In this document: one piece after another, positions 35,641 to 44,700 of the stretch
How positions within the stretch are numbered: position 1 is the stretch's first letter
Layout of the letters: every line of letters starts with the position of its first letter
Assembly (NCBI RefSeq): GCF_014699035.1
Contig: NZ_JACXAA010000004.1
Coordinates: 186,001-250,000 of the forward strand
Length of the DNA: 64,000 nt
DNA from: Spirosoma validum
Lineage (GTDB): Bacteria > Bacteroidota > Bacteroidia > Cytophagales > Spirosomataceae
Direction: 5' to 3'
The notes under the pieces: model-generated
The model's database searches: none
Seen by the model: the letters and a program-made list of their open reading frames with translations, nothing else
Told to the model about the DNA's origin: nothing
Translations under genes and position numbers: made by a program

Positions 35641-38423
35641 AAGTCTGGCTGAGTGTTTTTCTAATGCAATGGCAGATAGGGTTAGCCCAGTGTCCCAGTC
35701 GGCCACTGGTCCTGAATCGTCTTGAAACAATTACCCACATAAGCCCAGGTCGCCCGAGGCTGGACTCCCTGCTCCAACTCCGGGCGGTCTGCCAACGTTG
35801 CCGCTACACTGATGATTCCACATATACCAGACTGTTGAATCAGCTTGTTTCTACTTGTTTCCTCTTAGCCGATATGCAACCTGACAGTCCATATCTACGA
35901 CTGGCGGAACCTTATCTGCGGGAAGCGATCACCGTAGGCTCCACGCCTGGTTCCGTCGACAGAAGCTACGAACTCGCCAACAGCTATTATTTCCAGGCGA
36001 TGATGTTGGAAGCTAACGAACAGCTTCCCCAGGCTGTACTTTTATTTGACAAAGCGATACGTTTGGGCAAGCAGTCCAGAAAAACCGGTAAGTGGGCCTA
36101 CGCTTTTCTGAATCAGGCACTCGATTATTATAAACTGGGCGATTACGAACGCTGTATTCAAAAGGCCAGACTGGGATCGCACTATTATGGACAACGCAAC
36201 GATCTGCGGTCGCAAGCCCAGTGTAGTGGGCTTGAAGCCATGGCTTTGGGAACGATGAACCAAGTGACAAAGGCTGCTCAACTGCTGGCTTTAGCCATTC
36301 GGCAGATTTCACTCATCAATGCACAGGATATGGATTTAGGCGACTATTACGTGCAGCTAGGTGATTTGCAGGGTCAACTCAATCAGCCTCAAGCGGCAAT
36401 GGCCAGCTTTCAGAAGGCCATTAGTAACTTTTCATTTCATAAAGACGCCCAAGGCATAGCCGTTTACAGTAAAATTGGGTATCTCCATCTGAACGCATTT
36501 AAGGATACGTTAATCGCCCGAACCTGCTTCCAACGGGTTATTCGACAAGCAGCCAGTTCTTATCAGCGCGCCAAAGCCTATACAGGAATGGGAGATATTT
36601 CTCGATCATCCAAACACTACAAACAGGCGTTACAGTACTACCAAAGGGGGTTGCAAACCTTACCCATAAATTTTACGCCCTCCCAACTAACCCATAACCC
36701 ATCGGCTAGTTCGGTGAAAATTGCAGCTCACAAAGCGTACTTGCTGACGCTGATTCAAAATAAGGCCGACACCTGGCTGGCCTGGGCAACAAACACCGCT
36801 AATCGACAATATTTAACGTATGCGCTGCAAACCTACCAACTAGCCGATCAAATGATTGATTTTATGCGGTGGGAACAAACGGGGCAGCAATCAAAATTGT
36901 ATTGGCGGCAGCAAACGCATAGCCTTTACGAACGAGCCATTGAAACCAGTTTCCGAGTGGGTAATGCGCAGCAGGCTTATCATTTTATTGAAAAAAGCCG
37001 GGCCGTGATTCTAGCTGATAAAATTAACGAACTTGGCGCTCGTCAACATCTAGCGCCTGAATTGGCTACCCTTGATTATCAAATCAGGCAACGGACGACT
37101 AATTTCCAAAATCAACTGGGTACTCAATCGATAGGTACGCTGGCTTACCGACGTACCCGGCTAGCGCTCCTCAATGAGCAGGAACGTTTGGATAGTTTGA
37201 TTCATGAACTTGAAACAACCAACGGTGCCTATTACCGATACAAGTATACCAATGTCGTAACACCCTTACCACAAGTTCAGCAGTGGCTCGAAAAACGTGA
37301 TGCTTCCCTATTGAGCTTTTTTGTTGGGGAAAGTGCCGTTTACATCGTGGGCGTCACCCCTGCGGGAGTTCAGTTGCATAGCTTGCCCGTCCGACGTTAC
37401 GCGCAAACAGTCCAGCCATTCATGAGGCTGCTGGCCACTAATTCGTTAAACAGTAAGGAAAATTTTTCCCGCCTGCTGGTTTTAGCGAATGGCCTATATC
37501 AACAGGTCGTTCAACCCTTCACACTTCCCCCCGGACGAGTTATCGTTTCCTCTGATGGGGAATTTATTCCCTTTGAGACGTTAAGTCGCTCCCCGTTTCA
37601 AGCCGATTATTTAGTTAAACAGTATGCCTTCAGCTATACCTATTCAGTACAGGGCTTACTAAAAGGCCCATCGGTTCAAAAAGCAAGATACGCCTATCTG
37701 GGGATGGCTCCCGTTCAGTTTAACGACATTGTGGTTCGCTATGACTCCGGGTATAATCATCAAAGCCAACCAGTTTTGACGGGCTCGGAAACGGCACTCA
37801 TCAAAAGCAGTAGCCATTATAAACAGTCTGTTTTGCTCACGGGGGCAAAAGCCACTCGATTGGCCTTTCAGCAAAATGCACACTACGCCAACGTAGTGCA
37901 GTTGTTTACGCATGCCGATGCGATCACCGTCCCTGACTCCACAGGCTCGGTAGAGCCTACCATCTTTTTCGCGGATTCTGCTTTGCGATTGTCGGAAATG
38001 CAAGCCAGTCAGAACGTCGCCACGCAGTTAATCATACTAATGGCCTGCAAAACAGGACTGGGAATCAACCAAAAAGGGGAAGGCGTTTTTAGTATGGCTC
38101 GAGGGTTTGCTTCCTTAGGTGTATCTAGTATACTAACGACCTTATGGAGTGTTGAAAACCTGCCCACTTATCGGCTGGCAGAATTATTTCATGATCAATT
38201 GGCGAAAGGCTTGCCTAAGGATCTTGCTCTGCAACAGGCCAAACTCCAGTTCTTAGACGAAGCTTCCATGCTGGAACAACTGCCTTCACATTGGGCGGGT
38301 ATCATCTTGATTGGGAATACAGACCCGCTCCCATCATCCAGCCAGTTGTGGCTATGGCTTATTGGTATTCTGGTGATCAGTGCCATTTCAGGAAGTTGGT
38401 TCTTCTTTCGGAAGAAAACGTAG
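35637..38423 (+). CDS. CHAT-domain (caspase-like) protein with TPR repeats
   Basis: 928 residues. An N-terminal signal peptide (VFLMQWQIGLAQ) is followed by TPR-like helical repeats at about residues 100-400 and a CHAT domain at about 560-890. The catalytic dyad appears intact: His in VVQLFTHADA and Cys in IILMACKTG. A final membrane helix (LWLWLIGILVISAISG) anchors it, leaving the CHAT domain probably in the periplasm. CHAT proteases are caspase relatives that cleave specific partner proteins. The coupled upstream secreted protein is the obvious candidate partner. Confidence 0.9.
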   Translation: MKVWLSVFLMQWQIGLAQCPSRPLVLNRLETITHISPGRPRLDSLLQLRAVCQRCRYTDDSTYTRLLNQLVSTCFLLADMQPDSPYLRLAEPYLREAITVGSTPGSVDRSYELANSYYFQAMMLEANEQLPQAVLLFDKAIRLGKQSRKTGKWAYAFLNQALDYYKLGDYERCIQKARLGSHYYGQRNDLRSQAQCSGLEAMALGTMNQVTKAAQLLALAIRQISLINAQDMDLGDYYVQLGDLQGQLNQPQAAMASFQKAISNFSFHKDAQGIAVYSKIGYLHLNAFKDTLIARTCFQRVIRQAASSYQRAKAYTGMGDISRSSKHYKQALQYYQRGLQTLPINFTPSQLTHNPSASSVKIAAHKAYLLTLIQNKADTWLAWATNTANRQYLTYALQTYQLADQMIDFMRWEQTGQQSKLYWRQQTHSLYERAIETSFRVGNAQQAYHFIEKSRAVILADKINELGARQHLAPELATLDYQIRQRTTNFQNQLGTQSIGTLAYRRTRLALLNEQERLDSLIHELETTNGAYYRYKYTNVVTPLPQVQQWLEKRDASLLSFFVGESAVYIVGVTPAGVQLHSLPVRRYAQTVQPFMRLLATNSLNSKENFSRLLVLANGLYQQVVQPFTLPPGRVIVSSDGEFIPFETLSRSPFQADYLVKQYAFSYTYSVQGLLKGPSVQKARYAYLGMAPVQFNDIVVRYDSGYNHQSQPVLTGSETALIKSSSHYKQSVLLTGAKATRLAFQQNAHYANVVQLFTHADAITVPDSTGSVEPTIFFADSALRLSEMQASQNVATQLIILMACKTGLGINQKGEGVFSMARGFASLGVSSILTTLWSVENLPTYRLAELFHDQLAKGLPKDLALQQAKLQFLDEASMLEQLPSHWAGIILIGNTDPLPSSSQLWLWLIGILVISAISGSWFFFRKKT

Positions 38424-38465
38424 GGCCCGGCCGGATTAATCCGGCCGGGCCCTACGTTAGTTTTT
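38418..38465. terminator. Perfect 40-nt palindromic terminator
   Basis: A perfect inverted repeat of 20 bp per arm with no loop (38418-38457) overlaps the CHAT stop codon (TAG, 38421-38423) and is followed by five T residues at 38461-38465. It can serve the CHAT transcript and, by symmetry, the convergent gene. The very GC-rich arms and absent spacer are unusual for a simple terminator. Confidence 0.75.
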
Positions 38466-38480
38466 GGAGCGACACACCTA

Positions 38481-39526
38481 CTACCAATTCAATACTAAGT
38501 TGGTTTCAGCTTGAATCGACGCGAACACCTGACCCGTGAACTTAGTATTGGTGACAGCATTACCCAAACATAACTGACGAGTGGTGGTACCTGAATGAAC
38601 CGCCCGTTTAATGTCGAATTGTAGAGTGAATTCCTGTCCAATCGTATCCTGTAGATTCAGCCCGCTCACTACCGACGAGAGTTCGTTGATAAACACATTA
38701 CCTACGTTCCCCGATTGAATAACATACCCTTTAGCAGAAGCCAAATTGGGATGATTCATGCGCTTGACGGTCCAACGGGCAGCGTAGGTAAGAAGCGGAT
38801 TGTCTGGTGGACCGACCTGCGTTTTGGCTTTACCAATGGGCACTTTGATGAGCGTTGTTTCTCCAGCTTTAAGTGTTTGTAACACCTTCTGCTTTTTGCC
38901 AATAATTTCAAACTTTACCGTTTCAAACTCACATGGCAGAGGCCGGTACATATTGACCGTGTAGGCCGGCTGTCCCAGATTGGGAATTGGAAAAACCTCC
39001 ACGTAATCGTCTAGTAACTGAAGTACTTTTTTCGATTTAGGCGGTTTGCCCGGACTGTAAGGACCATTTACCACGATTATCCAGCGAGCGAGTTGATATC
39101 GGAGCCATTGTCCGTCCTTAGAGCCTAAGTCAATGGCTAGGCTACCGGGCTTACTGATGGCTAATCCCTGGTTATTAATGGTTAATTTAGTGGTGCTGAC
39201 AACAACTGGCGGCTTGGGATCTTTACCAGGGTCGAAGCCTGTCATTATCTGACGCTGAATAAACCATTGACCTTTCAACGCATCAATGGGCGTTGGCTTG
39301 GGAATGTATTTGGGCTCGACCCGGATAGCGTCGCTGTAAAAGACGACTTTACCTAAAGGACTTACGCTAATCGGGGGTAGCGTCAGAACGGAGTCAATAG
39401 GGACAGTTAAGGTAATGGATTGATTCGCGAAACCCGTCCAGGTAATTTCTTTGATACCGGTTGTCAGGTAAGGCCCCTAGCCTCATAGAATTCTACCCAC
39501 AAGTTGGCTTGTAGATCGTCATACAT
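38481..39526 (-). pseudogene. Secreted-type hypothetical protein with 5' frameshift
   Basis: The frame from a stop at 39477 to 38481 encodes about 330 residues of beta-rich protein (FANQSITLTVPIDSV, GQWFIQRQ, AARWTVKRM) but has no ATG before residue ~80. In another frame, ATG at 39526 gives MYDDLQANLWVEFYEARG, which would join smoothly if one base were added in the G4C2 run at about 39470-39475. I infer a single-base deletion, or a sequencing error, in one gene. No family is recognised. It converges on the CHAT gene. Confidence 0.5.
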
Positions 39527-39575
39527 TCAGGTTTGATAAGATAGAGCTGTATTGATCCCAAGGATGCCCTAATGC

Positions 39576-39608
39576 AAAAAAAGCCCTGATGGAATTTCCA
39601 TCAGGGCT
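39576..39608 (-). terminator. Intrinsic terminator of surface-protein operon
   Basis: A perfect 12-bp stem with a 3-nt loop (39582-39608) followed on the minus strand by seven T residues (39576-39582). It is the first strong terminator downstream of the operon that ends at 40021. Confidence 0.75.
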
Positions 39609-39718
39609 GCGAAGATTGTTAATTGATAAACGTGAATTTTGCAGTTTTATTGTGTACCCTGAAACGTAGCAGCGCTTATTTTTCACTCTTTTGTTGAATA
39701 GATTTAAGAGTCTCTTGG

Positions 39719-39826
39719 GTGAATAGGCAATCTCCCTTCCTCGAACGTATCATCTCCGGTGGTCAGACGGGTATTGATCAACTAGGGTTAGCCGTCGCCC
39801 AATTACTGGGGCCTGCATCCGCTTGA
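39719..39826 (+). pseudogene. Remnant of putative molybdenum-carrier (SLOG-like) protein
   Basis: A GTG-started frame reads FLERIISGGQTGIDQLGLAV then stops at 39824-39826. ISGGQTGxDxxxLxxA is the opening motif of the putative molybdenum carrier/YpsA-like SLOG family, normally ~150 residues or more. No continuation was found in any frame, so this is a short decayed fragment. Confidence 0.55.
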
Positions 39827-40020
39827 GGGTGTAGGGTACCAGCAGCTGACGCCCATCGCTGCAGTGGAGCCAATTAACAGCATTGGCCCCGGCCCGGGTT
39901 TAGGGCTGGATAGGCGGTTCTAGCTAGAAGCTGTACTCGGTAGGCTGAGTTACGAAGTGGAAGCTAGCCGGGGAACTGTTCGGTCAACAACTCGTTCAGC
40001 TACTAACGAAAGGAGTGTCG

Positions 40021-40440
40021 TTACTGCTGGAAGTAGTCGATCTTATCGGCATCGACGTTGTTGTTGACCCGCACCTCGCCCCCACTGCCCCCCATGATCA
40101 CCGGGCTCAGCGTCAGCACCCCCGTGGTGGCTCCTGATGTGAGCGTACCACTGAAGCCAAAGCTTAGCTTGTCACCGGGGGCCACCGTACTGCTGGTGGT
40201 CAGCGTGTAGTAGTTGGGGTTCGAGTCGGCATCGAAACCCCACCGACTGTTCTGCACATCGCGGCCGTTGATGGCGGTGGCCCCCGGATCGAAGCTCAAG
40301 CTGACTTTGGCGTCTTTGGCGACCCGGACGGTGATGAGCCCCGAAGTAGGGTTCCCCATCAGTTCGACCACATCGACCACCACTGTGATGGTCGTAGTAC
40401 CATACACCGTGGTGGGGCGGGTGTAGAGGATGGGGGTCAG
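40021..40440 (-). repeat. DNA repeat encoding shared C-terminal module, copy A
   Basis: The 3' end of this gene is nearly identical at the nucleotide level to 49099-49518, including an uninterrupted 98-nt match (40238-40335 and 49316-49413). This indicates a recent duplication or gene conversion. Confidence 0.8.
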
Positions 40441-41040
40441 GTCAGGACGCGCACAGGGACCATCCGAGCAGGATCTAACGTCAATAACAAAGCCGGCTGT
40501 GGCCGATAACCCGCCCGGATCAGTGGCCGTAATGGTAACATTGACGGGAGTCGTTGCGGTGGGCGTGCCCGAAATGACGCGCGTAACTGGATCGAAGCTT
40601 AGCCCGTTGACCGGGCTAAAGCTGGCGGTGTAGATCAGGCTTCCAGGCGTTTCGGCGTCAGTAAAGGCATTAACTGTATATGAAAACGGATTGCCAGTAA
40701 AGGCACTCTGGTTGGCATTAGTCGTGGCCACCGGTGCCGTATTGATTGGTGCTGGTGACTGACACAGATACGTATTGCATACATCAGCAGTCTGGCGGGC
40801 ATTAGCCACCGAATTCGGTTGCGATTGGGCCGCGAAGAGCGCTGGATAGTACCCCGGCTGGGTCAGTCGCTGAAGACTATCGACGATTTGCTGGGTTCGA
40901 CTGACAACCGGCGTAAAGCCAGTCACCCGTGCGGGGCTATGTCCCAACAACACAGGCGAGCCAGTCTGGGCCTGAACCGAGAACACCAGCCAACAAAGCG
41001 CGACAATCCCAGGTAAGGCTATTCGGAATAGCGGGCTCAT
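40021..41040 (-). CDS. Secreted protein with putative-Ig domain and shared C-terminal module
   Basis: 339 residues. A signal peptide (MSPLFRIALPGIVALCWLVFS) is followed by a linker, a He_PIG/cadherin-like domain at about residues 105-195 (NPFSYTVNAFTDAETPGSL, LSFDPVTRVISGTPT), and the ~140-residue C-terminal module from ARPDLTPILYTRP to DADKIDYFQQ. Nearly half of the protein is therefore the shared module. Its coding DNA is nearly identical to that of the 49099 gene, including a 98-nt perfect match. It is the last gene of the operon, 35 bp after the Hcp-like gene. Confidence 0.85.
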   Translation of the reverse strand: MSPLFRIALPGIVALCWLVFSVQAQTGSPVLLGHSPARVTGFTPVVSRTQQIVDSLQRLTQPGYYPALFAAQSQPNSVANARQTADVCNTYLCQSPAPINTAPVATTNANQSAFTGNPFSYTVNAFTDAETPGSLIYTASFSPVNGLSFDPVTRVISGTPTATTPVNVTITATDPGGLSATAGFVIDVRSCSDGPCARPDLTPILYTRPTTVYGTTTITVVVDVVELMGNPTSGLITVRVAKDAKVSLSFDPGATAINGRDVQNSRWGFDADSNPNYYTLTTSSTVAPGDKLSFGFSGTLTSGATTGVLTLSPVIMGGSGGEVRVNNNVDADKIDYFQQ

Positions 41041-41075
41041 GATCTTGTTGTTTAGCAGTTAAGTGAGGCTGGCAC

Positions 41076-41648
41076 TTATTGAGCTGTGGCCGCTGCTATG
41101 AGCGCAGCGTCGACGTTTGCTGTGTTGGTCACCCGATCCCAGGTAACCGTGCTCAGGCCGGTCGATGAGGCTGGTGCAGCCGGGTTGTAGCTAACATACT
41201 GTCGGTACAAAAGCGAAACGGATTCAGACAGTCCAGGGCAACCGCTGGGGCAGCTAGCTGCCCCGCTCGCCGAATAGTTAGTCAAGTAAACATCACCCAG
41301 AACGATTCGGTAAGCCAGGGTTCCGTCGGCCCGGAAGAAACTCAGCCGGACATATTGAAATGATTGCCCCAACAACATGGCCTTTTGGAGGGCCGCAGTA
41401 GATGGATCGAACTGTTTGGTAATAGTTAGTGGAGGTAAATCGGGTCTGCTTGGGGCGGTAGGTCCATTGGAACTCGTGCTGAAGCTTGAGGTGAAGCTGT
41501 ATTGAGCACTAGTCACGGGAATTGGCGTGGTATAGTTGGGAATTGAGGCTGAGTTTTCGACTAATTCCAGGGTAATACCCTGGGCGAAGGTAGTGCTACT
41601 AGTCAGATAGAAGGCGATGCCCAGGAAGAAAGTAAATACCGTTTTCAT
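41076..41648 (-). CDS. Hcp-like protein with Sec signal peptide
   Basis: 190 residues. A clear signal peptide (FFLGIAFYLTSSTTFAQG) leads into a domain with the Hcp pattern: LTITKQFDPSTAALQKAML, YVRLSFFRADG, YRIVLGDVYLTNYSASG and LSESVSLLYRQYVSYNP. Hcp forms the tube of type VI secretion systems and normally has no signal peptide. No other T6SS gene is in the window. Its place in an operon of surface proteins suggests the fold is used outside the cytoplasm here, not as a T6SS tube. Confidence 0.7.
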   Translation of the reverse strand: MKTVFTFFLGIAFYLTSSTTFAQGITLELVENSASIPNYTTPIPVTSAQYSFTSSFSTSSNGPTAPSRPDLPPLTITKQFDPSTAALQKAMLLGQSFQYVRLSFFRADGTLAYRIVLGDVYLTNYSASGAASCPSGCPGLSESVSLLYRQYVSYNPAAPASSTGLSTVTWDRVTNTANVDAALIAAATAQ

Positions 41649-41723
41649 TGAAATTTGACGTTAGATAAATTGGAAATAGGCATTGATTAAAGGGTGAGCG
41701 GAGGTCAAATGACCCTATGTTCT

Positions 41724-44700
41724 TTATCGCTGGAAATAGTCGATTTTCTCCGCATCGATGTTATTGATTATATTGACTTCCCCTCCACTGTTGCCTACCA
41801 GTGTCGCACTGACCGTCAGTATACCTGTCGTCGCTCCGGGGCTCAATTGCCCTGTGAACCCGATACTGAGTACTTCGTTGGCCTCAATACGTTGGCTGGT
41901 GGTGAGAATGTAATACCCCGCCTGAGATTCATCGACACGCCAGACGCTGTTCTGTACTGGTCTACCATTGACCATCGTCTGGGATGCATCGAAGCTGAGC
42001 CGCAAGCGGGAATCTTTGGTAAGTCGTACCGTTATAAGCCCTTGGGTCGGTACACTCGTTAGCTCAACAACAGTAACCACCACACTGGCACTGGTGGAAC
42101 CATAACTCGTAGACGGGCGAGCATACAGCACTGGCGATACGTCGGGAGCAGGCGGGTTAATGCCCAATACGCCCAGGGCACTGATCGGCGCACCCGAAGA
42201 ACCGAGTGCCTGGAAAGGCACCCCTGTCGGCTGATCCTTCAGGATCGGATCAACAAGAACATTCTCGATCAGTTTTCCCTCTTCATCGGTCTTGACGACC
42301 ACGCCATCCGATGGGAACGTATCTTTGGTATAGACCCTGGTGCCGATGGTCAGGCTACTGACGTTCGTAGGGAAACTGGGAATCAGAATGCCGAATATGG
42401 GTGGGGGGGGCAGAATGATGGGAGGCAGCAATAGCGGTGGGATAACGATGATAAAGCTAAAGGTGGGCAGCTTGATGGTTTTCGTCTCGGGATCATTGTC
42501 GTTCTGATCATCTTCATCATAAAAAGGCACGACAACCGGCTTTGGTGTAGACTCTACCCCGGCCTGATCGTTCACCGAATAAGTAAACTGGGCGGTGGTA
42601 GAACCGGTGGAAGTTGGGTCCAGCGTCAACTGCGTTGGTTCGAAACTGGCGATGACCTGGTCGATACTAACGGGGCCATTCTGGTAATATAATGTGCCCC
42701 CTGTGGCCGGACTCAGCCTGACGACGCGCCCGGTTAGGTTATTAGGATACGTACCATCTTCGGGGTCGCTACCGCTGAAAGCACTTGCATAGACCGGCGC
42801 CCGGTTGTTCGCCCTGGGGTTGGGCTGTAACAGCAGTACCGATGCCACGGCCTGGGGGCGCTGCTCGATGCCGAAGCGAATGTCGTCCACATTGGTTGTA
42901 TTGACCTGAACTGAAAGTATCCCATCCACAACCGCATCTAAAGCCAGCGACTGTTGCTGACGTAGCATTGTTCCTCCGCCCGGAATGGCCAGGGGTTTGT
43001 TGGCATCCGGTACCGACTCCCCGGTATTAACCCATTGTGTGGGTAGCGAAGGGGTTTGACTGCCACCGGCAACGGTAGACAAAATCAGTTTATAGACTTT
43101 ATTAGCCTGTACAGACAGGAATTTAAAAAAGCCAGTAACGCTGACGGGTACCGTTTCGACAACGGTCGTTTCACTGACCAGCGATACATACACAGGTAAG
43201 GAGGGTCCATTGACCGCAGTCCCATTGATTTGGCTATCGCTCAGCCCGTTCCCGTCATCGAAGACGTTGCCCGATACACTGATGGCTGGAGAAAAGGATA
43301 GAGTAATGGTAGCCGCTACGGAATTAACTCCGGCATTGTCTTTGACGGTGTAAATAAAACTGGCTGTCGTACTGCCCGGGGCCGTTGGGTTCAGGCTCAA
43401 CTGCGCTGGATCGAAACTGGCCACGGTTAGGCTTGTACTGACCGCCGTGGTGCTGTAATACAGCGTACCACCGACCGCTGCACTCAGCGAAACAGTCCGG
43501 CCCGTCAGGTTGCCCGCGTAGTTGCCATCTTCGCGATCCGTGGCCGAAAATGCCGTGGCCGAAACGGGAGCCTGCGCGGTGCCCTCCGGATTGGGCTGTG
43601 AAGCCAGTGTTACCGGTTGGGTAAGGGGCCGTTGGTCGATACCAAAATTGGCATTGGTCCGGCTGGCCGACCCGACCGATACCGAAAGCTGCCCATCGGG
43701 CGTAAAATCGTTACCGGCACCGGCGCCCAGAAACTCCCCCGTATAGACCCAACTGCTGGGCAGTGACGACTGAAAGCTGCCCGCTGGATTCGTCGTCAGC
43801 ACCAGCGTATAGGCCAGATTGCCTTGCACCGAGCTGAAACTGTAACTCCCGGCGCTGCTGACCGGAACGGTGGCCAGCACATTACCCTCAATAGTCAGGC
43901 TCACAAACAGCGGTGTAGGACTACCCGTGGCCGAAGGCACCGCCGTACCATTGAGCGGATTAGGCCCCTGCCCCGTCTGGTTAACCGTGTTGTCCGTCAG
44001 CCCGTTGCCATCGTCGAAGAGGTTGCCGGCAATACTAATGCCCGCGCCAGTATAGGGCTGGCTGATGTAGATCGGATTCAGCGTCGGATCAGAGCCGGAG
44101 CTGACCTGAGCATTGTCGTAGAACGTGTAGCCGAAACCAGCCGTTGTGGCGTCATTCGAACTAGGGTCGAGGGATACCTGCGTGGGGTCGAAGATAGGAA
44201 TGGTCAGGGTTGTACTGACTGGACTACCCTGATAATAGAGCGTCCCCCCCGAAGCTGGCCGTAGACTGACCGACCGGCCAGCCAGGTTACTGGCATAGGT
44301 TCCGTCTTCCAAATCGGTGGCCGTAAAGGCACTGGCCGGAATCGGCGTTCGATTTCCTCCGCCCGGATTCGGCTGGGCGGCCAGCACCACGGATGTCCCT
44401 TCCGGCCGTCGGTCGATACCAAAATTGGCATTGCCCACCGCAGCGGTCGTAACGGTGATGCCCGTCAGAATGCCGTCGGCCAGCCCATCGCTGCCCGGCC
44501 CCGTGCCCAGGTGTTCGCCCGTGGCCGTCCAACTGGTGGGCAGCGACGGAATCAGACTCCCCTGTGGATTGGTGTTCAGAACGATCGAATAGGTATCGGC
44601 CGTGACGGCGCTGAACGAATACGTCCCCGACGTACTGACCGGTTCGGTAAATACGACGTAGGGGCCAATGTTTCCGGTGCCGACCAGGGAGGCATACAGA

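Larger units (their letters stand above)
39527..40020. other. Intergenic region with terminator and a molybdenum-carrier-like fragment
   Basis: 494 bp downstream of the surface-protein operon. It contains the terminator at 39576-39608 and the remnant at 39719-39826. The remaining sequence has no recognised coding frame. Confidence 0.5.

Noticed and set aside
40021..41040. Shared C-terminal module as a classical T9SS C-terminal domain
   Set aside because: T9SS type A domains are ~70-90 residues and end in short basic/Gly patterns after a GxY..+ motif; this one is ~140 residues and ends DADKIDYF. A T9SS role is not excluded.
41076..41648. A type VI secretion locus
   Set aside because: Only the Hcp-like gene is present, with a signal peptide; no sheath, baseplate, VgrG or ATPase gene is in the window.
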